Source: Methanobacteriota archaeon
GTDB lineage: Archaea > Thermoplasmatota > Poseidoniia > Poseidoniales > Poseidoniaceae
DNA: 53,858 nucleotides
Direction of reading: 5' to 3'
Assembly: GCA_011524855.1 (NCBI GenBank)
Contig: WTJK01000040.1
Coordinates: 7,641-61,498, forward strand
The translations under genes were made by a program, and so were the position numbers. Of the stretch, positions 8,439 through 17,017 are shown piece by piece (the stretch's first letter is position 1; every line of letters begins with the position of its first letter). The notes beneath the pieces are model-generated. The model was not told the origin of the DNA, did no database searches, and worked only from the letters and a program-made list of their open reading frames with translations.

Positions 8439-10763
8439 TCATCGCCATTCCGTCCAGTGCCACCGCACACCGGTGGAGTCCCAAAGCACGTTGTCTCGGC
8501 CGGACAATCCCATGGGATTGAGCCACGAACGGGGCGCATCGGCTTCCCAATCAACGGTCAACCGTTGAATGGCGTTTGAGGCATCGAGGTCCATGCAGGT
8601 TCGGTGGAACCCTGCGTCCGTTCGCATGCTGTAGATAGGACGCTCCGTTCCCTGGTCGGGTTGGATCGACCAAGGTTCAACCTCCCCTACCACCTCGTAG
8701 ACAACGCACAACCGGGAAGGTGCCCACAAACGGCTGGGGGTGGCCGGTCGAGTCAACTGGACCGTGTCATCCTCGCTTTCCTGTGTGAAGGCACGTGTGT
8801 CGCCCAAGCCAAGCGGATCCCTGAACCGGTGGTCACGCCACGGGTCAGGTCGCTCGTCGCACGCCTCGCAATGTTCGTGCGTAAGGGCCACTTGTTCCAC
8901 CACGTGTCCCGATCCGTTCGGTACATGGCGCCAGAGAACCGCACCATCGGCATGATCGAGTTCTTCCCAGTACGGCGATGAAGCAAGCGTCCACTGCATC
9001 GACCCGAGGGGTGAGGTCAAGGCGTGCATCATGTTGTGTTCCTGCATGTAGGTCAGGTTGTCGTAATGGATCGCCAACGAGGCATTGCCGTGTTCGCTTT
9101 GGTCGATGTGAACCAGTCCCAGCGAGGGGATGCTCGTGGTCAAGACGCCTTCGGGTGCGTTCCAAACATAGCCCCAATGCATGTTTTCGGTGTAGACCGT
9201 GCCCTCGAGACCCTCCAACACGCCACGGAGCTCCAAGTCACCGGGGCTCACCGCCCAGAGCTCTTCGTGTTCATCCAACATCAAGGCCACGCTCCCGGCC
9301 ATCCCTGCACCGAGGACCACTGCTGCGATCATCATCGCCGAGACACCGTCTGGAACACGGAACGTGACGAGCGGTTCGTCCGGGTCCAGCGCAGACAGAC
9401 GGCTGGACGGTGACCACCACAGGGCCACCAGTGCCGCCAACGGGACATGGAACGCATGCAACGCCATGGAATACAGGGTATAGGAAAGCAGCGAGAGCAC
9501 CGGGACGTGCTGGAGCCCTTCGATGAGGTGAACCAGCGACAGCACCCAAAGCATGGCAAACCACGTGATGAGGATGCGCCCCTCCAGGGATTTTCGAAGG
9601 AACACGGCGGCCCACATCGCCAGCACGATGAGCGGTCCGTTGTAGACCAGCATCGGCAGGCCGCCCTGCCACCCGTATTCGGAAAACACCGCTTCATCGA
9701 ACAGCCGAGGAGCGAAGACCAACAGGGCCACGCCGAATCCCAACGTGATCAGGCCGGCCGTCACGTAGGCCATGGTTCGAAGCAACGCGAGCGTGTCTTC
9801 GTCCTCAATGCGAATGCTCTGGAGCACGTGGCTCAACATCAACAGGGCGAGGTAGATGGCGCCGGTGGGGTGAACGAGCCCCACGGAGATGACGGCGAGC
9901 ACCAACCCAATCGTATGATGGCGATGACGGTCGTGCGTGGGCCGCAACAGCACCAACAGCCCGACCACCAAACCGAGTTGGCTTGTGACGCTCGGGTAGC
10001 CCGAATCGAACACTTTGGCGAAGAGTGCAAGCCCAAACCCCATGGCCAGCATGGCCTGGCCCCCGGCACCGTAGCGATCGAGCGCTCCCATCAACCCGAG
10101 CAACAACGCAAACAGCGCGTAGTGCCCCAGCACAAACACCGCTCGACCGGCATCGGCCGACGAGGTGACGACCACCCATCCGGCGAGTGAAGGAAAAGCG
10201 GGGGGGTACGTCCAGAACCCTTCGTTGGTTCCAGCGAGTGAAAAATCTCCCACCACAGCCGTTTGCTGCGCCAACATGGCGAAACCGACCCAGTCCACGC
10301 CAAAAGGAATCGATTGAAGCATCGGGCTGAGCAACGCCAGGAGGGCCAAGGCCGTCCCCAACACCATCAAGGGAACGTTGCGGGCCTCACGAATCAGCCG
10401 CTGCTGTTCGGCCTCGACCTCCACCGAGGGGCTGATTTCCTCAAGATCGACACCGTTCATGGCGGCTTCCAACCGTTGCCACCTCGTCCATTGAGCGACT
10501 TCCACATGTCGAACGTGGATCAAGCGGTAGGCCACCACGTTCAATCCCACGAGGCTCAACCCGAGCGCCCAAGGTGACCAATGCCCCAACGCCAGCCAAC
10601 CCCCTGACACGCCGAGCAACAACAGCAACCCAAGCGCCGGTGTCAACAACGCCTTGCGCCAACGGTCCCCGCTTCCGTCAAGCACGGTGGCGAGCGCCCA
10701 ACCTGGCATCAGGCTGGGCAAGATCACCCACGCCAGCGTGCCGAACATCGTGTCCGCCCACAA
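8439..10763 (-). CDS. Large polytopic membrane protein, possible membrane glycosyltransferase
   Basis: Many hydrophobic segments over the first ~500 aa followed by a soluble domain; directly upstream of the GT2 gene on the same strand. Confidence 0.65.
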   Translation of the reverse strand: MWADTMFGTLAWVILPSLMPGWALATVLDGSGDRWRKALLTPALGLLLLLGVSGGWLALGHWSPWALGLSLVGLNVVAYRLIHVRHVEVAQWTRWQRLEAAMNGVDLEEISPSVEVEAEQQRLIREARNVPLMVLGTALALLALLSPMLQSIPFGVDWVGFAMLAQQTAVVGDFSLAGTNEGFWTYPPAFPSLAGWVVVTSSADAGRAVFVLGHYALFALLLGLMGALDRYGAGGQAMLAMGFGLALFAKVFDSGYPSVTSQLGLVVGLLVLLRPTHDRHRHHTIGLVLAVISVGLVHPTGAIYLALLMLSHVLQSIRIEDEDTLALLRTMAYVTAGLITLGFGVALLVFAPRLFDEAVFSEYGWQGGLPMLVYNGPLIVLAMWAAVFLRKSLEGRILITWFAMLWVLSLVHLIEGLQHVPVLSLLSYTLYSMALHAFHVPLAALVALWWSPSSRLSALDPDEPLVTFRVPDGVSAMMIAAVVLGAGMAGSVALMLDEHEELWAVSPGDLELRGVLEGLEGTVYTENMHWGYVWNAPEGVLTTSIPSLGLVHIDQSEHGNASLAIHYDNLTYMQEHNMMHALTSPLGSMQWTLASSPYWEELDHADGAVLWRHVPNGSGHVVEQVALTHEHCEACDERPDPWRDHRFRDPLGLGDTRAFTQESEDDTVQLTRPATPSRLWAPSRLCVVYEVVGEVEPWSIQPDQGTERPIYSMRTDAGFHRTCMDLDASNAIQRLTVDWEADAPRSWLNPMGLSGRDNVLWDSTGVRWHWTEWR

Positions 10764-10821
10764 CGATGCATGCTTTCATGATTCTGCGAAACCTCTTGGT
10801 CCCCGGCCCCCAGCCCGCCTC

Positions 10822-11439
10822 ATGGACGGTGAAGCGGGGTTTCATCCGGCTGTGATCTTCGATGAACCGTATTGGGTGCACGATTTCACCCGTCCTCCCG
10901 CCGACGGTTGGGTCTGCCCGTACCCTTTTTCGGTGGGCCGGTACGACGAACCGAGGCCGTGGATGTACACCGATGATCTGTTTGGAGGTGTACGCCATCA
11001 CCACGTTGGGCTTGACCTCGGAGCGCCGGCGATGACACCGATTCACGCCTGTTGGGACGGCGAGGTCTGGTCGACGGGCGTGAACGATGAACCGGGTTCG
11101 TACGGCCCCACCCTCATCACGGTTCACGAAGCCCCGCTCCCATCGGCCGTCGGTGAACCACCATCGGGTCCCCCCGTCCGGTTTTTTGTTCTCTATGGCC
11201 ACCTTCACGGCGACAGTCTCGCCACCATGTCGGTTGGGCAAACCGTTCGTCGAGGCGAGATCATCGGTCGGTTGGGTACCGAAGATGAAAACGGAGGTTG
11301 GCCGCCACACGTGCACATCCAGATGGCGCTGGAGGAGCCAGCGGTGTGCGACCTTCCAGGGGTGGTGTCCCCGGAGGAGCGGCAAGATGCGTTGAGCCGT
11401 TACCCCGACCCGCGTCTCATCTGCGGGCCGCTTTACTGA
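10822..11439 (+). CDS. LytM/M23-like metallopeptidase domain protein
   Basis: 'HHHVGLDLGAP', 'LYGHLHGDSLATMSVGQTVRRGEIIGRLGTEDENGGWPPHVHIQM' match the M23 ligand layout. Start at MDGEAGFHP. Confidence 0.75.
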   Translation: MDGEAGFHPAVIFDEPYWVHDFTRPPADGWVCPYPFSVGRYDEPRPWMYTDDLFGGVRHHHVGLDLGAPAMTPIHACWDGEVWSTGVNDEPGSYGPTLITVHEAPLPSAVGEPPSGPPVRFFVLYGHLHGDSLATMSVGQTVRRGEIIGRLGTEDENGGWPPHVHIQMALEEPAVCDLPGVVSPEERQDALSRYPDPRLICGPLY

Positions 11440-12530
11440 ACGCTGCTCAAGTGCGCTTTCAGAGCGTTGATGGGGCCGATGGCGGCCGGGTCCTTGCCGT
11501 GAAGCACGGCCAACGACAAGGACAGCCAATCCATCACAAGGCAATGGTAGAGAAGTGCTTCCAGCAACGAAGGCCCCTCGCCAGCAAGGTTCCATGCCGT
11601 TTCCGTGGTGGTGTGGGCCACCATCCAATCGATGCGTTGTTGAACACGTGGGTGCATGCCATCCCACGTCAGAAACAGCAGCGCTTGATTCGGCACATCA
11701 GGGTCTTGGTCGTCACCAACCCCGCCCCACGCCACGCTTTCGTTGTGGTTCATTTCGGGGACGACGCCCGGTCGGACGAAGCGAGAAGCGTTCTCGTTGA
11801 ACTGGTTCTTGAGTCGGTTGAGCACAGGGGCCAGCTCGGTGGGCCCAAGAGCCGCAATCGGGCGCTCAACAAGCGCAGCGGCCAAGAGCGCCACGTCACC
11901 CTCCGGCTGTTGAACAACATCGAACTGCTCGTTGTGTGCTTGCAACCGCTGGAGCATGGCAGCACGCTGTTCGGGTTCTTGTCCTTCCATGAGGCCGAGG
12001 TGCTCCAACAAGGCCAGTTGGCGACTGAAGAGGTGGCCGAAGGCCGTGCGAGGGGGTTGGCCGCCAACGGAAGGAATGAGGTGGCACCGTTCGTTCAATT
12101 CAGCCAAACCGGCGAGGTGGCCACCGGTAGCAATCACCACAACGGTGGCGCCTTGGCGCAGGGCTGCTTCGGTCGCAGCAATGGTTTCCTCGGTGTTCCC
12201 GCTGTGGCTCGTGGCGATGACCAGGTGGTTCGGGTTCCACCAAGCCGGGAGGCTGTAGTCGCGATGAACGTGAACCGGGCATCGGCCTTGCTGTGCGGCG
12301 AGGGAGGCGAGGAAATCACCTCCAGCGGCGCTGCCGCCCATCCCCAAACACAGCACACCCTGCCAGGATTGAGCGGCCACTCCCTCCAGCCAAGGGCAGG
12401 TCGATGGACCCACGGCGGCAAAGCCTCGTTCAAGATCCTCGACGAATCGGCGGGTGAACCCAACCATGCCTTCGCCATCAAGGGCGTCAAAAAGGTCCAC
12501 CAGCGAGGGCTCGTTTTCAGTTGGGATCAT
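11433..12530 (-). CDS. Bifunctional phosphoglucose/phosphomannose isomerase
   Basis: 'LCLGMGGSAAGGDFL', 'VIATSHSGNTEETIAA', 'PRTAFGHLF', 'EMNHNESVAW'. Start MIPTENEPSL. Confidence 0.88.
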   Translation of the reverse strand: MIPTENEPSLVDLFDALDGEGMVGFTRRFVEDLERGFAAVGPSTCPWLEGVAAQSWQGVLCLGMGGSAAGGDFLASLAAQQGRCPVHVHRDYSLPAWWNPNHLVIATSHSGNTEETIAATEAALRQGATVVVIATGGHLAGLAELNERCHLIPSVGGQPPRTAFGHLFSRQLALLEHLGLMEGQEPEQRAAMLQRLQAHNEQFDVVQQPEGDVALLAAALVERPIAALGPTELAPVLNRLKNQFNENASRFVRPGVVPEMNHNESVAWGGVGDDQDPDVPNQALLFLTWDGMHPRVQQRIDWMVAHTTTETAWNLAGEGPSLLEALLYHCLVMDWLSLSLAVLHGKDPAAIGPINALKAHLSSVQ

Positions 12531-13600
12531 GCTGCATCCTCCTGCTCGTCCAAACCCATCCATGGAAGGGCCATCCACTCGCCGTCCACACGTGCGATTA
12601 AGCCTTGCCGGCCAGGCGTGTGGTCGAAGGGAAGGCGAACGGACTCCATCGTCCACGTGTTCGGGTCGAGAAACTCCCCAACCGAGGCGTCCTCGTTGAT
12701 GAACGGCACACGAAGCATGGCTGAGCGTTGAGCAACCACGCTGGCTTGCTCGAGGTCTCGCCACGTTGCTCCTGTCCGCTCACGCCGGTCCACACGCTCC
12801 AAGACCGCGCCTTCCTTGGTCCACGTTGAGGGTCGCCAATGGTGATGGCGCCAGTGAACCAAATCGCCGATTTCATAACCGGGTTTGCGGTAGAGCAAGG
12901 TCAATCGCGTCACGTCCACACCGTCCTTGCGGCCCACCGTCGTGTTGGTTTCCACGGTCATGCCGCCGTATTCATCCACCAAATGGCGACCCCATGCCCG
13001 TGCCAATCCTTTGCTGCCCAACACGACATCGTACCCACCGGTGACGGGTCCTTCGTTCGTGATGAAAAACATCGGATCATCCGACAACTTTGCAAGCACT
13101 TCATCAAGCGTGGTCCGCAATTTGGTGAATTCTTCTTCGGAAAGGCGACGACCGCTCGACCGAAGTTGGACGGTGGCTTCGAAGTAATTCCCTGCGCGTC
13201 GCGTGCAGGTCAAGCACACGCCGTTGGCCATTCTGGCGCGCATGGTGTGCTCCTCTTGGTACAGGAGTTCATCGATGACCCCCTCGATTTGGATGTGGAG
13301 CAGGGTGTGACGGTCTGACACCTTCACGGGCTCCATCGCCAACTGGATGTCTTCGGCCCGCTCGTGAACGCCAAGGTGACGGTGAAGCAACTCGTCCCAA
13401 ATGTCCGCTTCCTTCGTTGCTTCCCATTTTCCATCGAGCTCCACGATGCCGCAACGAGCGCATCGGACCCATGGCACGTTTTCTGGTACGGTGGCGAGGG
13501 TGGTGCGAACGCGAACACACGATTCACACATGCGGTCGCCGAAGAGAGGAGGGTCTGCGCCGCAGACCAAACAAAACTCACCGCCCAATCGACCGCTCAT
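12527..13600 (-). CDS. NMD3 family ribosome-export/biogenesis protein
   Basis: N-terminal CxxC pairs 'FCLVCGADPPLFGDRMCESCVR' and 'VRCARCG', plus 'GVCLTCTRRAGNYFEATVQLR', typical of archaeal NMD3; ATGA overlap with the PGI/PMI gene. Confidence 0.85.
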   Translation of the reverse strand: MSGRLGGEFCLVCGADPPLFGDRMCESCVRVRTTLATVPENVPWVRCARCGIVELDGKWEATKEADIWDELLHRHLGVHERAEDIQLAMEPVKVSDRHTLLHIQIEGVIDELLYQEEHTMRARMANGVCLTCTRRAGNYFEATVQLRSSGRRLSEEEFTKLRTTLDEVLAKLSDDPMFFITNEGPVTGGYDVVLGSKGLARAWGRHLVDEYGGMTVETNTTVGRKDGVDVTRLTLLYRKPGYEIGDLVHWRHHHWRPSTWTKEGAVLERVDRRERTGATWRDLEQASVVAQRSAMLRVPFINEDASVGEFLDPNTWTMESVRLPFDHTPGRQGLIARVDGEWMALPWMGLDEQEDAA

Positions 13601-13660
13601 GCCCTGACCGTTGTGTGGTCAATGGGCGGGGCTTTCAACGTGTCCGTTGGGCCATGCCGC

Positions 13661-13825
13661 TCATGCCTGTTCTGCCTCACCGCTGTCGAGGCGGTCAAGT
13701 GCGGCTTCCATGGCATCGAGTCGGTCGGCCAGTCGTCGGCTGCGCACCACGACGGTGTAGGTCCACAGGCCAATGCCCACCACCATGCCGAAGTACCCCA
13801 CGGCCAAATACGTCATGCCTTCCAT
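13661..13825 (-). CDS. CcmD-like small membrane protein (54 aa, absent from ORF track)
   Basis: MEGMTYLAVGYFGMVVGIGLWTYTVVVRSRRLADRLDAMEAALDRLDSGEAEQA*: single TM plus basic/coiled region; its ATG overlaps the ccmC stop as TAATG. Confidence 0.75.
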   Translation of the reverse strand: MEGMTYLAVGYFGMVVGIGLWTYTVVVRSRRLADRLDAMEAALDRLDSGEAEQA

Positions 13826-14529
13826 TACGGGCCACCTCCGTCCATTCGTCGCTGCAGTTGAAGCAGCCGCTGTTCGCTGTTCGTGATGAGCATCGACGTC
13901 AGCATATGGCCGATGATCAGCACGGTGAAGGACACGGCGCCGACCAACAGGACGAGCCCCATGTCGCCGTTGATCGACCCCTCTTCGCCGGTGGCAACGA
14001 CGGGTCCGGGGTGTCGGATGGCCCAGATGCGTGTGGCAATGTAGGTGAACGGCACCAATACGAAGCCGTAGAGCCCGAAGCCAGCAAAGGTGTCACGGGT
14101 TTCAATGCCATCGGGTTGGCTGGCACGCCCAAGCACCAGGTAGACCGCCAACAGGGTAAGGAGGCCGAAGGTGTTGAGGCGAACATCGCTCCAATCCCAC
14201 GGCGTTCCCCACTCTGCTGCACCCCACACACAGCCGGACCAAACGGTGATCAGGCCGGTAGCCAGGCCGGCTTCAGCGCCCGCCACATGGAGTCGCCACA
14301 TCCGTTCTGAACGCTTGAACAACCATCCGGCTGACCCCAAGAACAACGCTCCGAAGGCAATGAATGCCGCCCATGCCGCTGGGACGTGCCAGTAGAAGAT
14401 GCGTTGAGCGGCAGGTGATTCGAACGCATCAAGGGAGACACTGGGTGCCCACAAAAGGGCCAACAGCAGTGTGCTTGTGATGCCAAGAAAGCCGATGAGA
14501 AGGAGGGCTTCTCCCACTCGGACCTTCAT
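13825..14529 (-). CDS. ccmC: Cytochrome c maturation / heme handling protein CcmC
   Basis: WWD-like segment 'GCVWGAAEWGTPWDWSDVRL', 'IFYWHVPAAWAAF', multiple TM. Start MKVRVGEALLL. Confidence 0.85.
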   Translation of the reverse strand: MKVRVGEALLLIGFLGITSTLLLALLWAPSVSLDAFESPAAQRIFYWHVPAAWAAFIAFGALFLGSAGWLFKRSERMWRLHVAGAEAGLATGLITVWSGCVWGAAEWGTPWDWSDVRLNTFGLLTLLAVYLVLGRASQPDGIETRDTFAGFGLYGFVLVPFTYIATRIWAIRHPGPVVATGEEGSINGDMGLVLLVGAVSFTVLIIGHMLTSMLITNSEQRLLQLQRRMDGGGP

Positions 14530-14570
14530 ATCGGAGGGCACTGATGCGACCTTCTTGAAGGTGGTTGTCC

Positions 14571-15800
14571 TCAAGCCAACCAATCGACGAGGAGGGCATA
14601 GGGCAACAGCAGCACCGGCGTGAACAGGCCCACGAACACCGCCTGAGGTCGGGCGAGGCGTCGCACCGAACGCTGCAAGAAACCCATCGACCATGCAACA
14701 ACCGCACTCAGGCCAGCTCCCGCCGCGATGTATCGAAGGTCGATGCCGCCGGTCAGGGCGATGCCGGCGAGCAGGGTGAAGGCGGCGCCCAATGCTGCGA
14801 TCAACGGTGTGCCGTGGGCGGTTCCCAGGCCAACAGCGAGGCGCCAGTCGTCGCACCGCTCTTCGCGGCCCAGACTTGCCATGGCTTCGCCTACCAACCC
14901 AGCGGCTGCGGCTGGAGCGAGCATGAGCGCCAGCGTCTGGGAAGCGCTCAGGCTGGTTTCGATGTCCCCCAGAACCAACAGGACGCCAAGCGTGAGCAGG
15001 GCAGCAACCCCGTTGATGGACAACCAGGCCTGTGTTCTCAGGTGTTGACGGCGGCCGAAACGCCCCCCGCTTTCCGTCGTGAGCGGTTCGGTGGCAACGG
15101 GTTGCAGCGAAGACGTAGGTTCCCCACTATCGGGGGGAGAGGTCGATGCTTGAAGTTGGAGGCTGGCCATGTCAAAGGTGTGCGTGCACGTCTGCACCAC
15201 CTCCTCGATGTGGCTGGACACCAGCAACGCATGGCCGCGCCGGGTCAACTCGTTCATCCACGTCAGGGTCTGTGCACGAGCGGCGGCATCCAAGCCCGTG
15301 GTCGGCTCGTCCAACAGCACCAAGCCCGGCGAGGGTGCGACGAACGCAGGAAGGAGTCCAGCGAGCACGGCGACTTTTCTGGCTTGACCCTCGGAGAGGT
15401 GGGCGATGAGATCGTGCCGTCGATGCTCCAGCTTGAACCGTTCCAGCCAGGGTTGGAGGTCGGTTTGGCGCCCCACCGAGGACATCGCAGTGCGAAGGTG
15501 CTCTTCGATGGTCTCGCTACCCATCGCACCGTTGCGTTGCAACGTCAGCCCGTGCAGCGTGGTGCTGACGGCTCGAGCACCATCGGGTCGAACGACCGCG
15601 ATGTTGTCATGGCGGATTTCGCCCTGTTCGAGGGTGAGCAAGCCAGCACAGGCTTCGAGGAGGGTGGATTTCCCACTGCCGTTGGGGCCGACAAGGACGG
15701 CGGATTGGCCGCCATCGAGGGCGAGGTTGCACTCGGAGAGCACGATGTCCATGCCTCGGCGGACCGTGATGCGGTCCACCTCCAGCATCGTGTTCGCCAT
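14571..15800 (-). CDS. ABC transporter ATPase (CcmA-like) fused to a CcmB-like membrane domain
   Basis: Walker A 'VGPNGSGKSTLLEACAGLL', signature 'LSEGQARKVAVLAGLL', Walker B 'LVLLDEPTTGLD', H-loop 'LLVSSHIEEV'; hydrophobic C-terminal ~150 aa with 'LGREERCDDWRLAVGLGT'; next to ccmC. Confidence 0.8.
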   Translation of the reverse strand: MANTMLEVDRITVRRGMDIVLSECNLALDGGQSAVLVGPNGSGKSTLLEACAGLLTLEQGEIRHDNIAVVRPDGARAVSTTLHGLTLQRNGAMGSETIEEHLRTAMSSVGRQTDLQPWLERFKLEHRRHDLIAHLSEGQARKVAVLAGLLPAFVAPSPGLVLLDEPTTGLDAAARAQTLTWMNELTRRGHALLVSSHIEEVVQTCTHTFDMASLQLQASTSPPDSGEPTSSLQPVATEPLTTESGGRFGRRQHLRTQAWLSINGVAALLTLGVLLVLGDIETSLSASQTLALMLAPAAAAGLVGEAMASLGREERCDDWRLAVGLGTAHGTPLIAALGAAFTLLAGIALTGGIDLRYIAAGAGLSAVVAWSMGFLQRSVRRLARPQAVFVGLFTPVLLLPYALLVDWLA

Positions 15801-15861
15801 GGCACCACCATCAGCGCTGCCCGCATGAACCCTCCTCTCGTCCGTTCACAATCGCCTTCAA

Positions 15862-16941
15862 ATGCGGCGGCGCCCACCGTCACCCATGACCTACTTTGCC
15901 ACGGTCTTCACGCCGGCGGAGTGGGTGGTGGCGTTGTTGTGGGCCGCAGCGGTCGTAGGCCCGCTGGTTTACGCCTACCGGACCTCGACCTCGGTGGCGA
16001 TGGGGGTGACCGTCAGCGTTCTGTTGGGTTCCGTGGTGCAGGTGTTCTGGGGCATGTTGTATCAGTGGGGCACGGTGGACGTGTGGGTGTGGTACGACGC
16101 CGTGTTGGTGCCAAGCCGTGCGTTTGACCCGGCGTTTCTCCACACCTTGGTGACTGCAGGGTTCCTTCACGCCCAGAACGATCTGATGCACGTGCTGGGG
16201 AACGTCATCATTCTGGCATTGGTTGGTGTGCCGCTCGAACAGCGCTTGGGCCGAAGTCGGTTCACCGTCGTGTACGTCGTGGGTCTCCTCGGGGGTTCCA
16301 TCACGTGGGCCATCTTCAACAGCGGCTCAAACATCCCAGCGCTCGGTGCTTCGGGCGCAGCGTTTGGTCTCTTGGGCGCCTACCTCTCGGGTTGGCCCAA
16401 GGACGAAATTCCGTTTCCTCTCATCTTGATTCGACCGTGGCCCGTGGTCTTCATTGCACTGCTGTATTTTGGTCTCGAACTGGTGCGAGCCCTCTCGGTC
16501 ATGGACAGCGGCGTGTCCAGCGGCGTCGGCCACATGGCGCACATTGGCGGCTTCGTTGCGGCCTACGCTTGCCTGCCCTGGGTGGCGAAAGGCGGGCCGT
16601 ACGAGCTTGGCGTGGTGGACGGAGGGCCGATGCAACAAAGCGCCGTTGCCCAACGGTTGCAGCAGGTCAAATCGAACATGACCGACCTCCACTCCGAGGA
16701 GGACCCATGGACCGCTCGAGGCATCGCCGTGCCCAAACCGGTCCGGGCGCCACTGCGCAACCTGCTCGATGGCGGAGATGAGCCCGATACACGCCTCGCC
16801 TGGATGGAACACTTGGCCAACGTCGCTGCCTGCCCAGAGTGCGAAGCGCCACTGGGTGTGGTTGAACGTCGCTCGGGCCCTCACCTGCAGTGTTCTGCGG
16901 ACCGCAGTCATGTGGAATGGCCTTCTTCCGACCGCAACTGA
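15862..16941 (+). CDS. Rhomboid-family intramembrane serine protease with C-terminal zinc-ribbon-like motif
   Basis: 'LMHVLGNVIILALVGVPLEQRLG', catalytic 'GASGAAFGLLGAYL', 'GHMAHIGGFVAAY'; C-terminal 'AACPECEAPLGVVERRSGPHLQCSADRSHVEW'. Start may be MTYFATVFTP (~15886). Confidence 0.88.
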   Translation: MRRRPPSPMTYFATVFTPAEWVVALLWAAAVVGPLVYAYRTSTSVAMGVTVSVLLGSVVQVFWGMLYQWGTVDVWVWYDAVLVPSRAFDPAFLHTLVTAGFLHAQNDLMHVLGNVIILALVGVPLEQRLGRSRFTVVYVVGLLGGSITWAIFNSGSNIPALGASGAAFGLLGAYLSGWPKDEIPFPLILIRPWPVVFIALLYFGLELVRALSVMDSGVSSGVGHMAHIGGFVAAYACLPWVAKGGPYELGVVDGGPMQQSAVAQRLQQVKSNMTDLHSEEDPWTARGIAVPKPVRAPLRNLLDGGDEPDTRLAWMEHLANVAACPECEAPLGVVERRSGPHLQCSADRSHVEWPSSDRN

Positions 16942-17017
16942 ACCCCTTCCCTGCGACGGTTTGAGTGGATAGGCTCAAAGGTGGGCCGGTGTTGCTTCTT
17001 GGTGGGAGGCGGAACGC

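Noticed and set aside
10678-11667. Minus-strand 329-aa ORF
   Set aside because: Antisense to the M23-like gene and overlapping flanking genes; no domain-like sequence.
11298-12731. Plus-strand 477-aa ORF
   Set aside because: Antisense to the PGI/PMI gene, which carries all diagnostic isomerase motifs.
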